DNA of 40,164 nucleotides from Actinomycetota bacterium (GCA_013696805.1 JACCXX010000053.1:1-40164); one strand, 5' to 3'; positions 32,440-40,164 are shown, counted from the first letter of the stretch. Numbers and translations: made by a program. Notes: generated by a model from the sequence alone, not told the origin.

Positions 32440-32682
32440 CTACGCCGCCCGTGCTAGTCGTTCTTCGAGCCGGGCCCGCTTGATGATGCGATCCCGGTCA
32501 CCGAAGCGCTGCGTCACGCGTGCTTGACGGTGTTCGTCCCAGAGCACCTTGATCTCGGCTTCGAGCTCCTTGAGCTCGGCCGCCGGCACGGGGTCATGGG
32601 CTTGCGAGAGCGTGTGGTACAGATCGGCACGCCGTTCGGTGGCCCGCTCGATCTCGAGCTTGATGTCTTCGATTGTCCTCAC
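32440..32682 (-). CDS. Small coiled-coil protein, unknown function
   Basis: GTG at 32682 gives 80 residues that are nearly all helical and charged: IEDIKLEIERATERRADLY, then AAELKELEAEIKVLWDEHRQ, with a basic end DRDRIIKRARLEERLARAA. Codon usage is normal. There is no membrane segment. A strong hairpin follows its stop, so it appears to be an expressed unit. No family was recognised. Confidence 0.6.
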   Translation of the reverse strand: MRTIEDIKLEIERATERRADLYHTLSQAHDPVPAAELKELEAEIKVLWDEHRQARVTQRFGDRDRIIKRARLEERLARAA

Positions 32683-32731
32683 GTCTTCATAAACGCCCGA
32701 GGGGCGCAGGACATTCCGACGAAGAGCGCCA

Positions 32732-32752
32732 GCCTCACGTTGGAAGTGAGGC
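32732..32752 (-). terminator. Hairpin downstream of the rhomboid/metallopeptidase genes
   Basis: GCCTCAC (32732-32738) pairs perfectly with GTGAGGC (32746-32752) around seven bases. A second inverted repeat, CGTGCC/GGCACG, stands at about 32770-32792. Either could end the reverse-strand operon whose last gene stops at 32850. Confidence 0.45.
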
Positions 32753-32849
32753 CAGGTGGTGTGGAACGTCGTGCCATTCGGCCTTCGGCACGGTGTCCGC
32801 CGACGAGCTCAGCGCTCACGTTCCGCCGGCAGGCGCGGCGTGCCCCTCC

Positions 32850-32939
32850 CTAGTGCCAACGGCCGAAGAAGAAGACGAGCAGGACGCCTGCGCCCACGAC
32901 GCCGGCTCCGATCGCGACCACGTTGAGGAAGGTGACCAC
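32850..32939 (-). CDS. 29-residue single-pass membrane peptide
   Basis: GTG at 32939 overlaps the metallopeptidase stop by one base (TAGTG). The product is one hydrophobic helix (FLNVVAIGAGVVGAGVLLVF) with a short FFGRWH end. The exact start/stop overlap and continuous hydrophobicity favour a real, coupled peptide, but length alone makes it uncertain. Confidence 0.4.
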   Translation of the reverse strand: MVTFLNVVAIGAGVVGAGVLLVFFFGRWH

Positions 32940-33271
32940 TATTCGTACCCGAGCTCGCCGAGGCGGGACTCGTCGATCCCGAAGTAATGCGCGAGCTCGT
33001 GCAGGACGGTGATCCGGATCTCGCGCCGCAGCTCGTCTGGATCGGCGAACGCTTCCTCGAGGGGCCGCTGGTAGATCGTGATCGTCGCCGGCGGGCTCGG
33101 CCCGAAGGAGGAGCGCTCGGTCAGCGGAACGCCGTGGAACGAGCCGAAGATGTCGCGGTCCCCCGGGTCTTCGTCCTCGACGACGACGACGACGTTCTCG
33201 AGCCCCTTTGCCAGGTCCAGCGGCACCAGGTCGAGGGCGGCTCGGATCTGCTCCTCGAAGTCCTCTGCCAT
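32939..33271 (-). CDS. Zincin-like metallopeptidase family protein
   Basis: The 110-residue product has the zinc metallopeptidase motif HELAH (residues 91-95) in VLHELAHYFGIDE, with Glu92 as catalytic base. The preceding VVVVVEDEDP and TITIYQRPLE strands match the small actinobacterial metallopeptidase family (formerly DUF1025). No signal peptide is present, so it acts in the cytoplasm; substrate unknown. The ATG overlaps the rhomboid stop (TGATG). It may process the same substrate as the rhomboid, which is speculation. Confidence 0.85.
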   Translation of the reverse strand: MAEDFEEQIRAALDLVPLDLAKGLENVVVVVEDEDPGDRDIFGSFHGVPLTERSSFGPSPPATITIYQRPLEEAFADPDELRREIRITVLHELAHYFGIDESRLGELGYE

Positions 33272-33975
33272 CAGTGGTGGGAGGGTCGTAACGGCCTTCG
33301 CCCGGCCGCGAAGACGTACACGAGCAGCATTCCGAAGACGAAACCTCCGATATGCGCGAAGAACGCGACACCGCCACCGGCCTCAGGGTGCGTCAGCGAG
33401 ACCCCGCCCTCCCAGAGCTGGAAGAGGAACCAGAAGCCGAGGAAGAGGAAGGCCGGGACCTCGGGGAAGAAGATGATGATCATGAAGATCAGGACGCGGA
33501 CACGCGCGTGCGGCAGCAGCAGGAGGTAGGCGCCGAGCACACCGGACACAGCGCCGCTCGCGCCCAGGTTCGGAATTGCCCCCTCTGCGGGCGTGCTCGT
33601 CTGGAGCGTGACCGCCGTCTGCAGGGCGGTCGCCGCGAAGCCGGCCCCGAGGTAGAAGACCAGGTACTTGACCCTGCCCATGGTGTCCTCGACGTTGTTG
33701 CCGAAGATCCAGAGGAACAGCATGTTGCCCCCTATGTGGAGCCAGTCGCCGTGCATGAACATCGAGGTGACCGAGGTGAGGGGCCAGTCCTCACCGACGG
33801 CGCCGCCCGGGAGGCACGAGTCGTCGAACTCGCACGGCTGGTAGGCCAGCTCCCGTGCGGAGGCGTCGAGATCGGGGAGTTGGTAGAAGATCCAGACGGC
33901 GGCGTTCACCGCGATCAGGAGCACGGTGACGATCGGGAAGTGCCTGGTCGGGACGTTGTCCTTGAGGGGGAGCAC
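33271..33975 (-). CDS. Rhomboid family intramembrane serine protease
   Basis: Rhomboids cut transmembrane substrates within the bilayer. The 234-residue protein has about six membrane helices, the nucleophile motif GASGAVSGV and the catalytic histidine in AHIGGFVFGM; HIGGNMLFLWIFGNNVED is the conserved WR-type loop region of the family. The GTG start directly abuts the argF stop. A periplasmic loop holds CEFDDSCLPGG, possibly disulfide-bonded. Substrates cannot be inferred. Confidence 0.93.
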   Translation of the reverse strand: MLPLKDNVPTRHFPIVTVLLIAVNAAVWIFYQLPDLDASARELAYQPCEFDDSCLPGGAVGEDWPLTSVTSMFMHGDWLHIGGNMLFLWIFGNNVEDTMGRVKYLVFYLGAGFAATALQTAVTLQTSTPAEGAIPNLGASGAVSGVLGAYLLLLPHARVRVLIFMIIIFFPEVPAFLFLGFWFLFQLWEGGVSLTHPEAGGGVAFFAHIGGFVFGMLLVYVFAAGRRPLRPSHH

Positions 33976-34935
33976 CTACGCGATCGTGAGCGCCATCAGC
34001 GCTTTCTGTGCGTGGAGGCGGTTCTCGGCCTCGTCCCACACCGCCGACTGTGGCCCGTAGAGCACGTCCTCGGTGATCTCCTCGCCGTAGTGCGCAGGCA
34101 GGCAGTGCAAGACGATTGCGTCGTCGGCGGCAAGTTTCAGCAGCTCGCTGTCGATGCGATAGGCCGCGAGGTCGCCGCGCCGCTTCTCCGCCTCGTCCTC
34201 CTGGCCCATGCTCGTCCAGACATCGGTGTACACGGCATCGGCGTCACGCGCGGCCTCCTGCGGGTCGGAGACGAGCTCGACGGTTCCGCCCATCTGCACG
34301 GCTGCGCGGCGCGCGGCCGTGACGGCGTTGGCGTCTGGCTCGTAGCCCGGCGGCGTCGCCGCGACGAAACGCATCCCGAAGCGGGCCGCGCCCACCATCA
34401 GCGACACACAGACGTTGTTGCCGTCTCCGAGATAGGCGAGGCGGGTCCCGGAGAGGCGGCCCAACTTCTCTCGAATCGTCATCAGGTCGGCGAGCGCCTG
34501 GCACGGATGCGCGTAATCCGTGAGCCCGTTGATGACCGGGATGTCCGCGTGCTCGGCGAGCTCCTCGACGTCGTCCTGCGCGAACGCGCGGATCATGATC
34601 GCGTCGAGATAGCGGGAGAGCACGACCCCGGTGTCCCTGATCGTCTCCCCGCGGCCGAGCTGGAGATCGTTCGCCGCGAGGTAGAGGCCGCGGCCGCCGA
34701 GCTGGGCGATCCCGACCTCGAACGAGACGCGCGTCCGCGTCGAGGGCTTCTGGAAGATCATCCCGAGCGTTCGCCCGGGGAGCAGCTCGTGCGGCTCTCC
34801 CTGCTGCTGGAGCTCCTTCAGGCTGTCAGCAACGTCGAGCACGGTCTTCAGCTCTTCCGTGTTCCAGCTGCCGAGGCGCGTGAAGTCGCGTCCCTTGAGG
34901 TGTTGAGGAACCTCGATCATCGCGCGAGGCCGCAT
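33976..34935 (-). CDS. argF: Ornithine carbamoyltransferase
   Basis: OTCase makes citrulline from ornithine and carbamoyl phosphate. The protein has the carbamoyl-phosphate motif STRTR (65-69), HPCQ (143-146), the SMG loop in DVWTSMGQE that binds ornithine and separates OTCase from aspartate transcarbamoylase, and HCLPA (277-281). The length of 319 residues is normal. ATG at 34935 is used; ATG at 34920 (MIEVPQHL) is equally good, and neither has a Shine-Dalgarno. No other arginine gene is nearby, so it stands apart from an arg operon; it sits between a sigma factor and a rhomboid. Confidence 0.95.
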   Translation of the reverse strand: MRPRAMIEVPQHLKGRDFTRLGSWNTEELKTVLDVADSLKELQQQGEPHELLPGRTLGMIFQKPSTRTRVSFEVGIAQLGGRGLYLAANDLQLGRGETIRDTGVVLSRYLDAIMIRAFAQDDVEELAEHADIPVINGLTDYAHPCQALADLMTIREKLGRLSGTRLAYLGDGNNVCVSLMVGAARFGMRFVAATPPGYEPDANAVTAARRAAVQMGGTVELVSDPQEAARDADAVYTDVWTSMGQEDEAEKRRGDLAAYRIDSELLKLAADDAIVLHCLPAHYGEEITEDVLYGPQSAVWDEAENRLHAQKALMALTIA

Positions 34936-34952
34936 GCTAGCGCCGTTCTGTA

Positions 34953-35585
34953 TCAGGGAGCGGCGGCTTCGAATCCTGCTTCGTCGAGCAGGCCGCGCAG
35001 CCGTTGCAGGCCTGCGAACATCCGGCTCTTGATCGTACCTAGAGGCTCGCCGAGTAGATCCGCAAGCTCCGACTGGGTGTAGCCGCCGTAGTAGGCGAGC
35101 TCGATCGCCTCACGCTGCTCCGGTGGGAGTTGCCGGAGCGCCTCCTGGACGACCTCGCGTTTCGACCGCCGTTCGACAGCCTCGTCCGCGCCCGGCCCCG
35201 TAGGCACCGGCGCCGCTTCCGCGGGCTCGGTTCGGCGGCGCTCCTCACGTCGTACGAGATCGACGGAGCGCCGGTGCACGAAGGTGAGAATCCATGTGCT
35301 TGCCTTGGCACGTCGCCGGTCGAAGCGGTCGGCGGAGCGCCAGACCTGGAGGAAGGCCTCCTGGACGGCGTCCTCAGCCAGCGCAGCATCACGCAACACG
35401 CGCAGGGCAAGCCCGTAAGCGACGCGGCCGAAGCGGTCGTAGAGCTCCGCGAGCGCGGTCTCGTCAGAACGCGCGACGGCGCCGAGTAGCGCCTCGTCTG
35501 AAAGTTGTGCGGCGGCAGGCACGAGCTCAGGTCTGTTGGCTCTCCTCCGTGAACCCACATCGAGTCCCAGTTCGGCCGTGCACAT
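34953..35585 (-). CDS. ECF-type RNA polymerase sigma factor
   Basis: The 210-residue product has sigma region 2 (LYDRFGRVAYGLALRVLRDAALAEDAVQEAFLQVWR and STWILTFVHRRSVDLVRR, each shown in part) and region 4 (LPPEQREAIELAYYGGYTQSELADLLGEP, GTIKSRMFAGLQRLR). It belongs to the SigK-like ECF group that pairs with RskA-type anti-sigma factors. About 25 extra N-terminal residues precede the usual LSDEALL start, so a later GTG may be used. It follows the anti-sigma gene by three bases, the reverse of the usual order. Confidence 0.92.
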   Translation of the reverse strand: MCTAELGLDVGSRRRANRPELVPAAAQLSDEALLGAVARSDETALAELYDRFGRVAYGLALRVLRDAALAEDAVQEAFLQVWRSADRFDRRRAKASTWILTFVHRRSVDLVRREERRRTEPAEAAPVPTGPGADEAVERRSKREVVQEALRQLPPEQREAIELAYYGGYTQSELADLLGEPLGTIKSRMFAGLQRLRGLLDEAGFEAAAP

Positions 35586-35588
35586 GAC

Positions 35589-36293
35589 TCAAACCGATTC
35601 CGAGCGCACGAGCACCCGCCCCGTGGGCTGCGGTGCCCCGCCGCCTTGCTCGAGCGTCACTCCGACCTGCTCGTCGACGGACACCGGTTGGTCGAGGAGG
35701 ATTGGGGCGCAACCGGCCGTCCCGCCGCGGAACAGTCCGGCCGGCCTGTATGTCCTGTCCTTGATCACCCACGCTTCGTACGTCTTTCCCTTCGGCGCCG
35801 CCTCCAAGCCGCAGACAACCAGGGCGGCGGCGCCGTCGTCGTCCACCAGCAGTCCGCCCTGAGCGCCTCTGATCTTCACGACCTTGGCGTCACCGCCGAG
35901 GATCTGCGAAATGTCGGACAGCTCCGCATTCGCCGACCGCTGCCGGTCGAGGTCGCGAGAGAGCGAGTTCGCCCACAGCCCGACGCCAATGGCTACAACG
36001 GCGGCGGCGGCCGCTGCGGCGGCGGTCACCGGGAGGAGCCAGCGGCGGCGCGGGAACTGAATGATCTTGGCGCCGTTCTCGGAGCGTGCCGCCTCCAGGA
36101 TCCGCTCGCGCAACCCGGCCGGCGGCTCGGTGCTCTCGCCGTAAGCGAGGGCAATCGTCGCCTCCTGCAGATCGGCCAACTGCTCTTGGCAATCTGCGCA
36201 CTCGTCGAGGTGGCGTTCGAAGGCGTCGTGGTCTGCGGGCTCGAGCGCGTCGAGCGCGTATGGAGCTACGAGGTCGTGAAGTTGATGATTCAT
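35589..36293 (-). CDS. Zinc-binding (ZAS) anti-sigma factor with RskA-type C-terminal domain
   Basis: The 234-residue product has an N-terminal ZAS domain with HLDECADC (His-x3-Cys-x2-Cys), which captures the sigma factor, one membrane helix (about 86-108), and an extracytoplasmic RskA domain (KTYEAWVIKDRTYRPAGLF). Stress is expected to release the sigma factor by cleavage or zinc loss; the nearby rhomboid is not the usual protease. ATG at 36293 is chosen over TTG at 36299. The gene lies 42 bases downstream of the Ni/Co transporter gene, with no obvious terminator. Confidence 0.9.
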   Translation of the reverse strand: MNHQLHDLVAPYALDALEPADHDAFERHLDECADCQEQLADLQEATIALAYGESTEPPAGLRERILEAARSENGAKIIQFPRRRWLLPVTAAAAAAAAVVAIGVGLWANSLSRDLDRQRSANAELSDISQILGGDAKVVKIRGAQGGLLVDDDGAAALVVCGLEAAPKGKTYEAWVIKDRTYRPAGLFRGGTAGCAPILLDQPVSVDEQVGVTLEQGGGAPQPTGRVLVRSESV

Positions 36294-36335
36294 GGGCAAA
36301 AGTGATTCGACTTACTGTCCGATACGGTTTGAAGT

Positions 36336-37082
36336 CTAGAAATAGTAGGGCACTAGCTCCTGGGCCCCGAGTGCGTACCACGCTCCGAAAACGAGGCTCA
36401 CGAGCCCGAGGACCGGGGCGAGACGTCCATACGAGCGGCTGATTGGATTCGAGGTGAGCGTGATCCCGAGTCCGGTCGTCAACAAGGTCATCGAGACGGC
36501 CGTGAAGAAGGCGAGGATTCCGAGCGCGGCCACAGCCACGAGCTTTCCGTCGATCGTGCTGATCAGCAGGATCCCGACGCCAGCGCTGCCGCCCATTCCG
36601 TGGAGCAGGCCGATCGAGAAGGCCTGGAGCGGTGACCGCGCGCGCGCCGGGTGCTGGTGAGCATGCGAGGAGCTCCTTTCGTGCGAATGGAGGTGAACGT
36701 GCCGGTCTTCTGCGTGGTCGTGCGCATGCGCGTGCAGAGCGCCGCGGCGCCAGCGAATCAGCAGCCAGACAGCGAGGCCCACGATCAGGATTCCGACCGC
36801 GGTCTCGGCCCCTCGCTGCACGGCGTCCGGCAGAAAGGCGCTGTAGAGGACGATCGGCAATCCGAAGGCGAAGAGCGTGACCGCATGACCGAGGCCCCAA
36901 GCGACGCCGAGACGGGCCGCATCGCGCGCACGGCTTCCCTTCGTTGCAAGCAAGGTTGTGACAGCTGCCAGGTGGTCGGGATCGGTCGCGTGTCGCAAAC
37001 CGAGCAGCACGGCGACCGCGAGCACGACGACAAGCGACGCGCCGTCGGAGAACGAAGCGAGATGGTCATCGAGACCGAACAT
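36336..37082 (-). CDS. NicO-superfamily nickel/cobalt transporter
   Basis: The 248-residue membrane protein has six to eight helices, the first-helix motif GLRHATDPDHLAAVTTL, which matches the HX4DH metal-binding signature of Ni/Co transporters, and a His-rich cytoplasmic loop (HAHAHDHAEDRHVHLHSHE) between helices 3 and 4. It should move Ni2+, Co2+ or a similar cation. ATG overlaps the upstream transporter stop (TGATG), and GGAGGT lies before it. The upstream reverse-strand frame continues in the same phase but only as antisense noise. Confidence 0.87.
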   Translation of the reverse strand: MFGLDDHLASFSDGASLVVVLAVAVLLGLRHATDPDHLAAVTTLLATKGSRARDAARLGVAWGLGHAVTLFAFGLPIVLYSAFLPDAVQRGAETAVGILIVGLAVWLLIRWRRGALHAHAHDHAEDRHVHLHSHERSSSHAHQHPARARSPLQAFSIGLLHGMGGSAGVGILLISTIDGKLVAVAALGILAFFTAVSMTLLTTGLGITLTSNPISRSYGRLAPVLGLVSLVFGAWYALGAQELVPYYF

Positions 37083-38413
37083 CAGAGCACCTCCGGTAGG
37101 GCGTTCAGGGTGATGCCGACTCCGACCGCCAGGATCACGAGCGCGCTGACTGCGGGGAGGGCGTTGACCAGGGGGCCGTCGAGCCGGAGGCGCCCGAAGA
37201 CGCGGCGGGCCAGGACGGCGACGAGGCCGATTGCGGTGATGGTCGCGGCGAGGCCGACGCTGAACGCCACGATCAGGGCGAGACCGAGGCCGATGCGATG
37301 GAGGGCAATCGCCGACAGCAAGACGACGAGCGCCGAGGGGCACGGAAGCAGGCCGGCGGCGACGCCGACGCCGAGGAGGCCGCCGCGCCCATAGCCGTTG
37401 TCGTGGCTGTGTTCGTGGCCGTGGTGGTGGTGCCCCTGGTGATGAGCCCGCCGATGCCGAAGGCGCTTCAGGAGCACCGAGGCGCCGACCGCGACGACCA
37501 ACAGGCCCGAGGTCAGCGTGAGCCACGGATACAGCCGTTCCGGGACGATGAACTGCGACAGGGCCAGGGTGATTAGGCCAATCGCGAAGACGCCCACCGT
37601 GTGGGAGACCGTGACGATCAGCCCGAGCGCAACCGCATGGCGAGGTCGGCCGCGGGAGCCGACGAGGTAGCCGGCGACGATCGCCTTGCCGTGACCCGGG
37701 GTCAAAGCATGCGCGGCTCCCCAGAAGGCCGCGATGAGAAGGGAGAGCAGAATGACACCGAGTCCGAGGTCCTCTCGCGCGATGAGGCTTGCGAAGCCTC
37801 CGGAGGAGCTGCGCACCGTAGGCGCCTCACCGAGCGCGGGCGGCTCACCGGCGCCGGAGCCGAGCGTAACCGCAGCAGTCCCGTATTCGACGTTGAGGGG
37901 CTCCTTGAGCAGATCTCGCGGGTACCTCCGCAACTCGTCGCTCACGCTGCGAGAACTGACGCTTGCCGACTCGATTCGCGCCCCTCGACTCGCGCGCACG
38001 ATGACCTCTTCCCAGCCGATTCGCGAGCCGAACGACTTGTCGCGGAAGCGCAGCGAGCGGCCGCTCAGGTTCGACTCGTAGACCGCCTCGAAGCGGAGTG
38101 TCTTCAGCCCTCCGGCCCCCGGGCGGAACGCGACCGAGGAGTCCAGGAGCCGAAGAGAAGCGCGCTTCCCGTCAACGTGGAGCTGGAGGCTTTCGGCGAG
38201 CTCCCTCGCGTATCCGGCCCGCCGAACCCGTTTCCCCTCCTGGAACGTCGGGATCTCAGCGAGGTCGAGAACCTGTTTGACGTAAATCGTCTCGCCCGAC
38301 ACTTCGACGGCGCTGAAGCGGTTGACCGTGAAGTTCCCGAGGGGGTGCGCGAACGCGTCCGCAGAAATGACGAGCGCGCCTAGCAGTGTGACGAAAACGA
38401 CGAAACGCTTCAT
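37082..38413 (-). CDS. NicO-type Ni/Co transporter with extracytoplasmic N-terminal domain
   Basis: The 443-residue product starts with a signal peptide (VVFVTLLGALVISADAFA) and a beta-rich domain of about 190 residues opening AHPLGNFTVNRFS. The second half has six or more helices with HALTPGHGKAIVAGYLVGSRG, the RcnA/NicO-type metal motif, a His-rich loop (AHHQGHHHHGHEHSH) and GLLPCPSALVVL. This arrangement is known from NicO/RcnA-like exporters with a periplasmic sensor or metal-capture domain. AGGAGGT precedes the ATG, which overlaps the TPR gene end by four bases. Confidence 0.87.
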   Translation of the reverse strand: MKRFVVFVTLLGALVISADAFAHPLGNFTVNRFSAVEVSGETIYVKQVLDLAEIPTFQEGKRVRRAGYARELAESLQLHVDGKRASLRLLDSSVAFRPGAGGLKTLRFEAVYESNLSGRSLRFRDKSFGSRIGWEEVIVRASRGARIESASVSSRSVSDELRRYPRDLLKEPLNVEYGTAAVTLGSGAGEPPALGEAPTVRSSSGGFASLIAREDLGLGVILLSLLIAAFWGAAHALTPGHGKAIVAGYLVGSRGRPRHAVALGLIVTVSHTVGVFAIGLITLALSQFIVPERLYPWLTLTSGLLVVAVGASVLLKRLRHRRAHHQGHHHHGHEHSHDNGYGRGGLLGVGVAAGLLPCPSALVVLLSAIALHRIGLGLALIVAFSVGLAATITAIGLVAVLARRVFGRLRLDGPLVNALPAVSALVILAVGVGITLNALPEVL

Positions 38414-39726
38414 GACGCGTACCTCCTGGCGACGGGCGCCCAGACGAGGGAAAAGTGGGGGTTGGTGTCGATCGCCCTGGCGAACCAGCCGCGAGCAGCG
38501 TCGCTTCGGCCCAGGCAGCGCTCAATCATTCCGCGGTGAAAGAACTTCGAGGCATCGAGGGAGCCGAGCCGGAGCGCGCGGCGTGAATAGCCGAGCGCCT
38601 CCTGGCAGTGGCCGTTTCGCGTCAGCGCCCAGGCCAGGACGTCGTCGGCTTCGATGCTCGGCCGCTCACGGTGCGCTCTGCGGGCGGAGACGAGCGACTG
38701 CCGCAAGCGACGGCCGTGGTCGACGTTGAAGAGTGCGATCTCGAGGTCGGTGCGTACGCCGTTTGCGCGGAGCAGCTGCTCGATGGCGCCGACGAGCGCG
38801 AACTGGTCGCGTGCCTCGCGCTGGCGGCCGGCGGCAAGCTGGAGATCGCCGAGGGTTGCGACGAACTGCGGAAGCGGAGTCTGCTCGGTCGCTTGGCTCG
38901 CAAGCGCTACTCCTCGCTCGAGGTGACCGTCTGCCGCCTCGACGCGAGCGAGCCCGTCCAGCGCGAAGGCGTAGCCGGGGAACGCGCGGAGGGCGGCGCG
39001 AAAGTGTCTGCCCGCCTTCCCGACCTGCCCCTGGGCGAAGGCCAGCTTGCCGAGCTCGGTGTGCGTCCAGGCTGTCGGCTCGGGCTGGCCACCCGTGGCG
39101 TCGAGTGCGAGGTTCATCGCCTGCTCGGCCGCACGGGGCCGGCCGAGCAGCTCGCGTGCGTAGGACACCCTCGCATAGGCGCCGAGGCTCGGCTTCAGCT
39201 CGGCCATCCGGTCAAAGGTGCGAAACGCCTGCTCGTAACGGCCCAGCTCGATGAGTGCGTCGCCGACGACGCCGTAGTTTCGTGCCGAGTACGGGGCGAG
39301 CCGTTGCGCACGGCGGCCGAGCGCGAGCGCGCGGCGGAAATCGTGTCGGGCGAGCGCCAACGAGCCGAGCGCGCCCAGCGTGAGCGGGTCCCGGGGGGCA
39401 AGGGCCAGCGAGCGGCGCAGAGCGCGGTCGCTACGCGAGTAGAAGTCGGCGCTGCCGGTCTCACGCGCCCGCTGCTGGTAGGCGAGGCCGAGCAGCGTGA
39501 ACGAGCGTGAGTCGTCGGGTTCGGAGCGCAGCTTGTCCTGAAGCGAGCGGATGAGGCCGGCCGTGTCGCCGGCGGCGAAACCGGCCTCGAGCCGATCGCC
39601 CGTCGGGCCAGCCACAAGGGGTCCGGCGGCGGCGGGCTCTCCCGAGTTGCGGAGAGCGCCACCGGCGAGTAGGACGGTGGCGGCGAGCGCCGCCACCGTC
39701 CCTGCGAGTGCGAGTCGTTTTCGCAT
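38410..39726 (-). CDS. Secreted or membrane-anchored TPR protein
   Basis: The 438-residue product has an N-terminal hydrophobic segment (LALAGTVAALAATVLLAGG), with no lipobox, so it is exported or anchored. About eight tetratricopeptide repeats follow (SFTLLGLAYQQRARETG, ALGSLALARHDFRRAL, NYGVVGDALIELGRYEQAF, TELGKLAFAQGQVGKAG, with further units later). TPRs are protein-binding scaffolds. GGAGGT precedes the ATG. It overlaps the Ni/Co transporter downstream and begins 19 bases after the DUF4331 stop, so all three are likely one operon. Confidence 0.87.
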   Translation of the reverse strand: MRKRLALAGTVAALAATVLLAGGALRNSGEPAAAGPLVAGPTGDRLEAGFAAGDTAGLIRSLQDKLRSEPDDSRSFTLLGLAYQQRARETGSADFYSRSDRALRRSLALAPRDPLTLGALGSLALARHDFRRALALGRRAQRLAPYSARNYGVVGDALIELGRYEQAFRTFDRMAELKPSLGAYARVSYARELLGRPRAAEQAMNLALDATGGQPEPTAWTHTELGKLAFAQGQVGKAGRHFRAALRAFPGYAFALDGLARVEAADGHLERGVALASQATEQTPLPQFVATLGDLQLAAGRQREARDQFALVGAIEQLLRANGVRTDLEIALFNVDHGRRLRQSLVSARRAHRERPSIEADDVLAWALTRNGHCQEALGYSRRALRLGSLDASKFFHRGMIERCLGRSDAARGWFARAIDTNPHFSLVWAPVARRYAS

Positions 39727-39745
39727 TGCCTCGCGACCTCCGTCC

Positions 39746-40164
39746 CTACGGCTGAGGAGGATTGTCGTGTTGCCGATTGCGGCCGTCAGAAGGCGTTCCC
39801 AGGTAGGGGAAGCCCGCCGTCAGTGCCGCGTCGTCCGTATTGACGCCGTCACCGATGCGGTTGGCGACGTAGTTCGCTCCGCCGACCACGCGGACCGCGA
39901 TGTCCGTCACGTCGTCTTTTGGCCGGCGTCCGTTCGGCCAGGCAGCCGGATCGGGTGCCGGTGTGGCCAACGGGCCCATGCGCCGCTGTGCAGCGAAAGC
40001 CGTGGGCGCCACTGCCAGGTTCAGCCGGAGCAGCTCGGAGAGCCGCCGGTCACCCGGCTGGTACTTGAGCAGCAGGTCGACCAGGTCCTCGCGACCCGTC
40101 GTCTCGGCGGGTACGCCGAACACGAGTTGGAGGGCGAGGGCGAGCCGCGGGTTGACGTAATAGT
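39746..40164 (-). CDS. DUF4331 family protein, C-terminal part (partial)
   Basis: The frame is open to the window edge (YYVNPRLALALQLVFGV...). It matches the C-terminal part of DUF4331: the RRPKDDVTDIAVRVVGG segment and the late IGDGVNTDDAALTAGFPYLGTP are characteristic. DUF4331 proteins are exported and of unknown function; no signal peptide can be seen here because the start is off the window. Stop at 39746-39748, 19 bases before the TPR gene start. The apparent start at 40123 (GTG) is internal. Confidence 0.87.
   Translation of the reverse strand, partial: YYVNPRLALALQLVFGVPAETTGREDLVDLLLKYQPGDRRLSELLRLNLAVAPTAFAAQRRMGPLATPAPDPAAWPNGRRPKDDVTDIAVRVVGGANYVANRIGDGVNTDDAALTAGFPYLGTPSDGRNRQHDNPPQP

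Noticed and set aside
33352-35082. Plus-strand frame of 576 residues across rhomboid and argF
   Set aside because: Glu/Asp/Arg-rich antisense product of two well-identified reverse-strand genes.
36900-37526. Upstream extension of the second Ni/Co transporter frame
   Set aside because: The homologous region starts at MFGLDD (37082) and the extension is Arg/Pro noise overlapping the other transporter gene.

Overview
This is a high-GC, gene-dense bacterial chromosome segment. The gene order valS-folC-...-ndk-...-mreBCD-mrdA-rodA-...-rne-rplU-rpmA-obg-nadD is typical of Actinomycetota. GTG/TTG starts, start/stop overlaps and -10 boxes lying directly in front of start codons all fit. A deep-branching actinobacterium of the Thermoleophilia type (Gaiellales/Solirubrobacterales-like) is my inference; no marker in the window proves it.

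Left part (1-15.0 kb, all + strand) is housekeeping. It holds the end of valyl-tRNA synthetase, folylpolyglutamate synthase, two small membrane proteins, NDP kinase, a methyltransferase, Maf, the rod-shape/elongasome cluster (mreB, mreC, mreD, PBP2, RodA), RNase E/G, ribosomal proteins L21 and L27, the Obg GTPase and NadD. Most adjacent genes overlap or are separated by only a few bases. rsfS follows but is on the opposite strand.

Middle part (15.5-32.4 kb) is mixed. It has tRNA-Ala(GGC), a large secreted repeat protein, a nitrilase, two secreted proteins of unknown function, two small membrane proteins, 2-oxoglutarate dehydrogenase E1, a secreted Pro/Lys-rich protein, a membrane-bound diguanylate cyclase, a BON-domain protein behind a SigB/SigF-like promoter, a DUF6328 membrane protein, the GTPase RsgA behind a possible leader ORF, a cyclic-nucleotide-binding protein with an unrecognised N-terminal domain, a divergent pair (HTH-like protein and SnoaL-like protein) sharing an inverted repeat, and tRNA-Ala(TGC).

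Right part (32.4-40.2 kb, all - strand). In transcription order it runs: DUF4331 protein (cut by the window edge), TPR protein, NicO-type Ni/Co transporter with an extracytoplasmic N-terminal domain, a second Ni/Co-type transporter, ZAS/RskA-type anti-sigma factor, ECF sigma factor, ornithine carbamoyltransferase, rhomboid protease, zincin-like metallopeptidase and a 29-residue membrane peptide. The block from DUF4331 to the sigma factor is the best candidate for an undescribed system: a possible metal-handling or envelope-stress locus with its own sigma/anti-sigma pair in reversed gene order.

Other points of interest are a GTC-A-GAC palindrome that recurs in the same reading phase inside coding sequence, mutually exclusive hairpins in the rne leader, and a hairpin where the rplU ribosome-binding site should be. 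No CRISPR array, insertion sequence, prophage or replication origin was seen.
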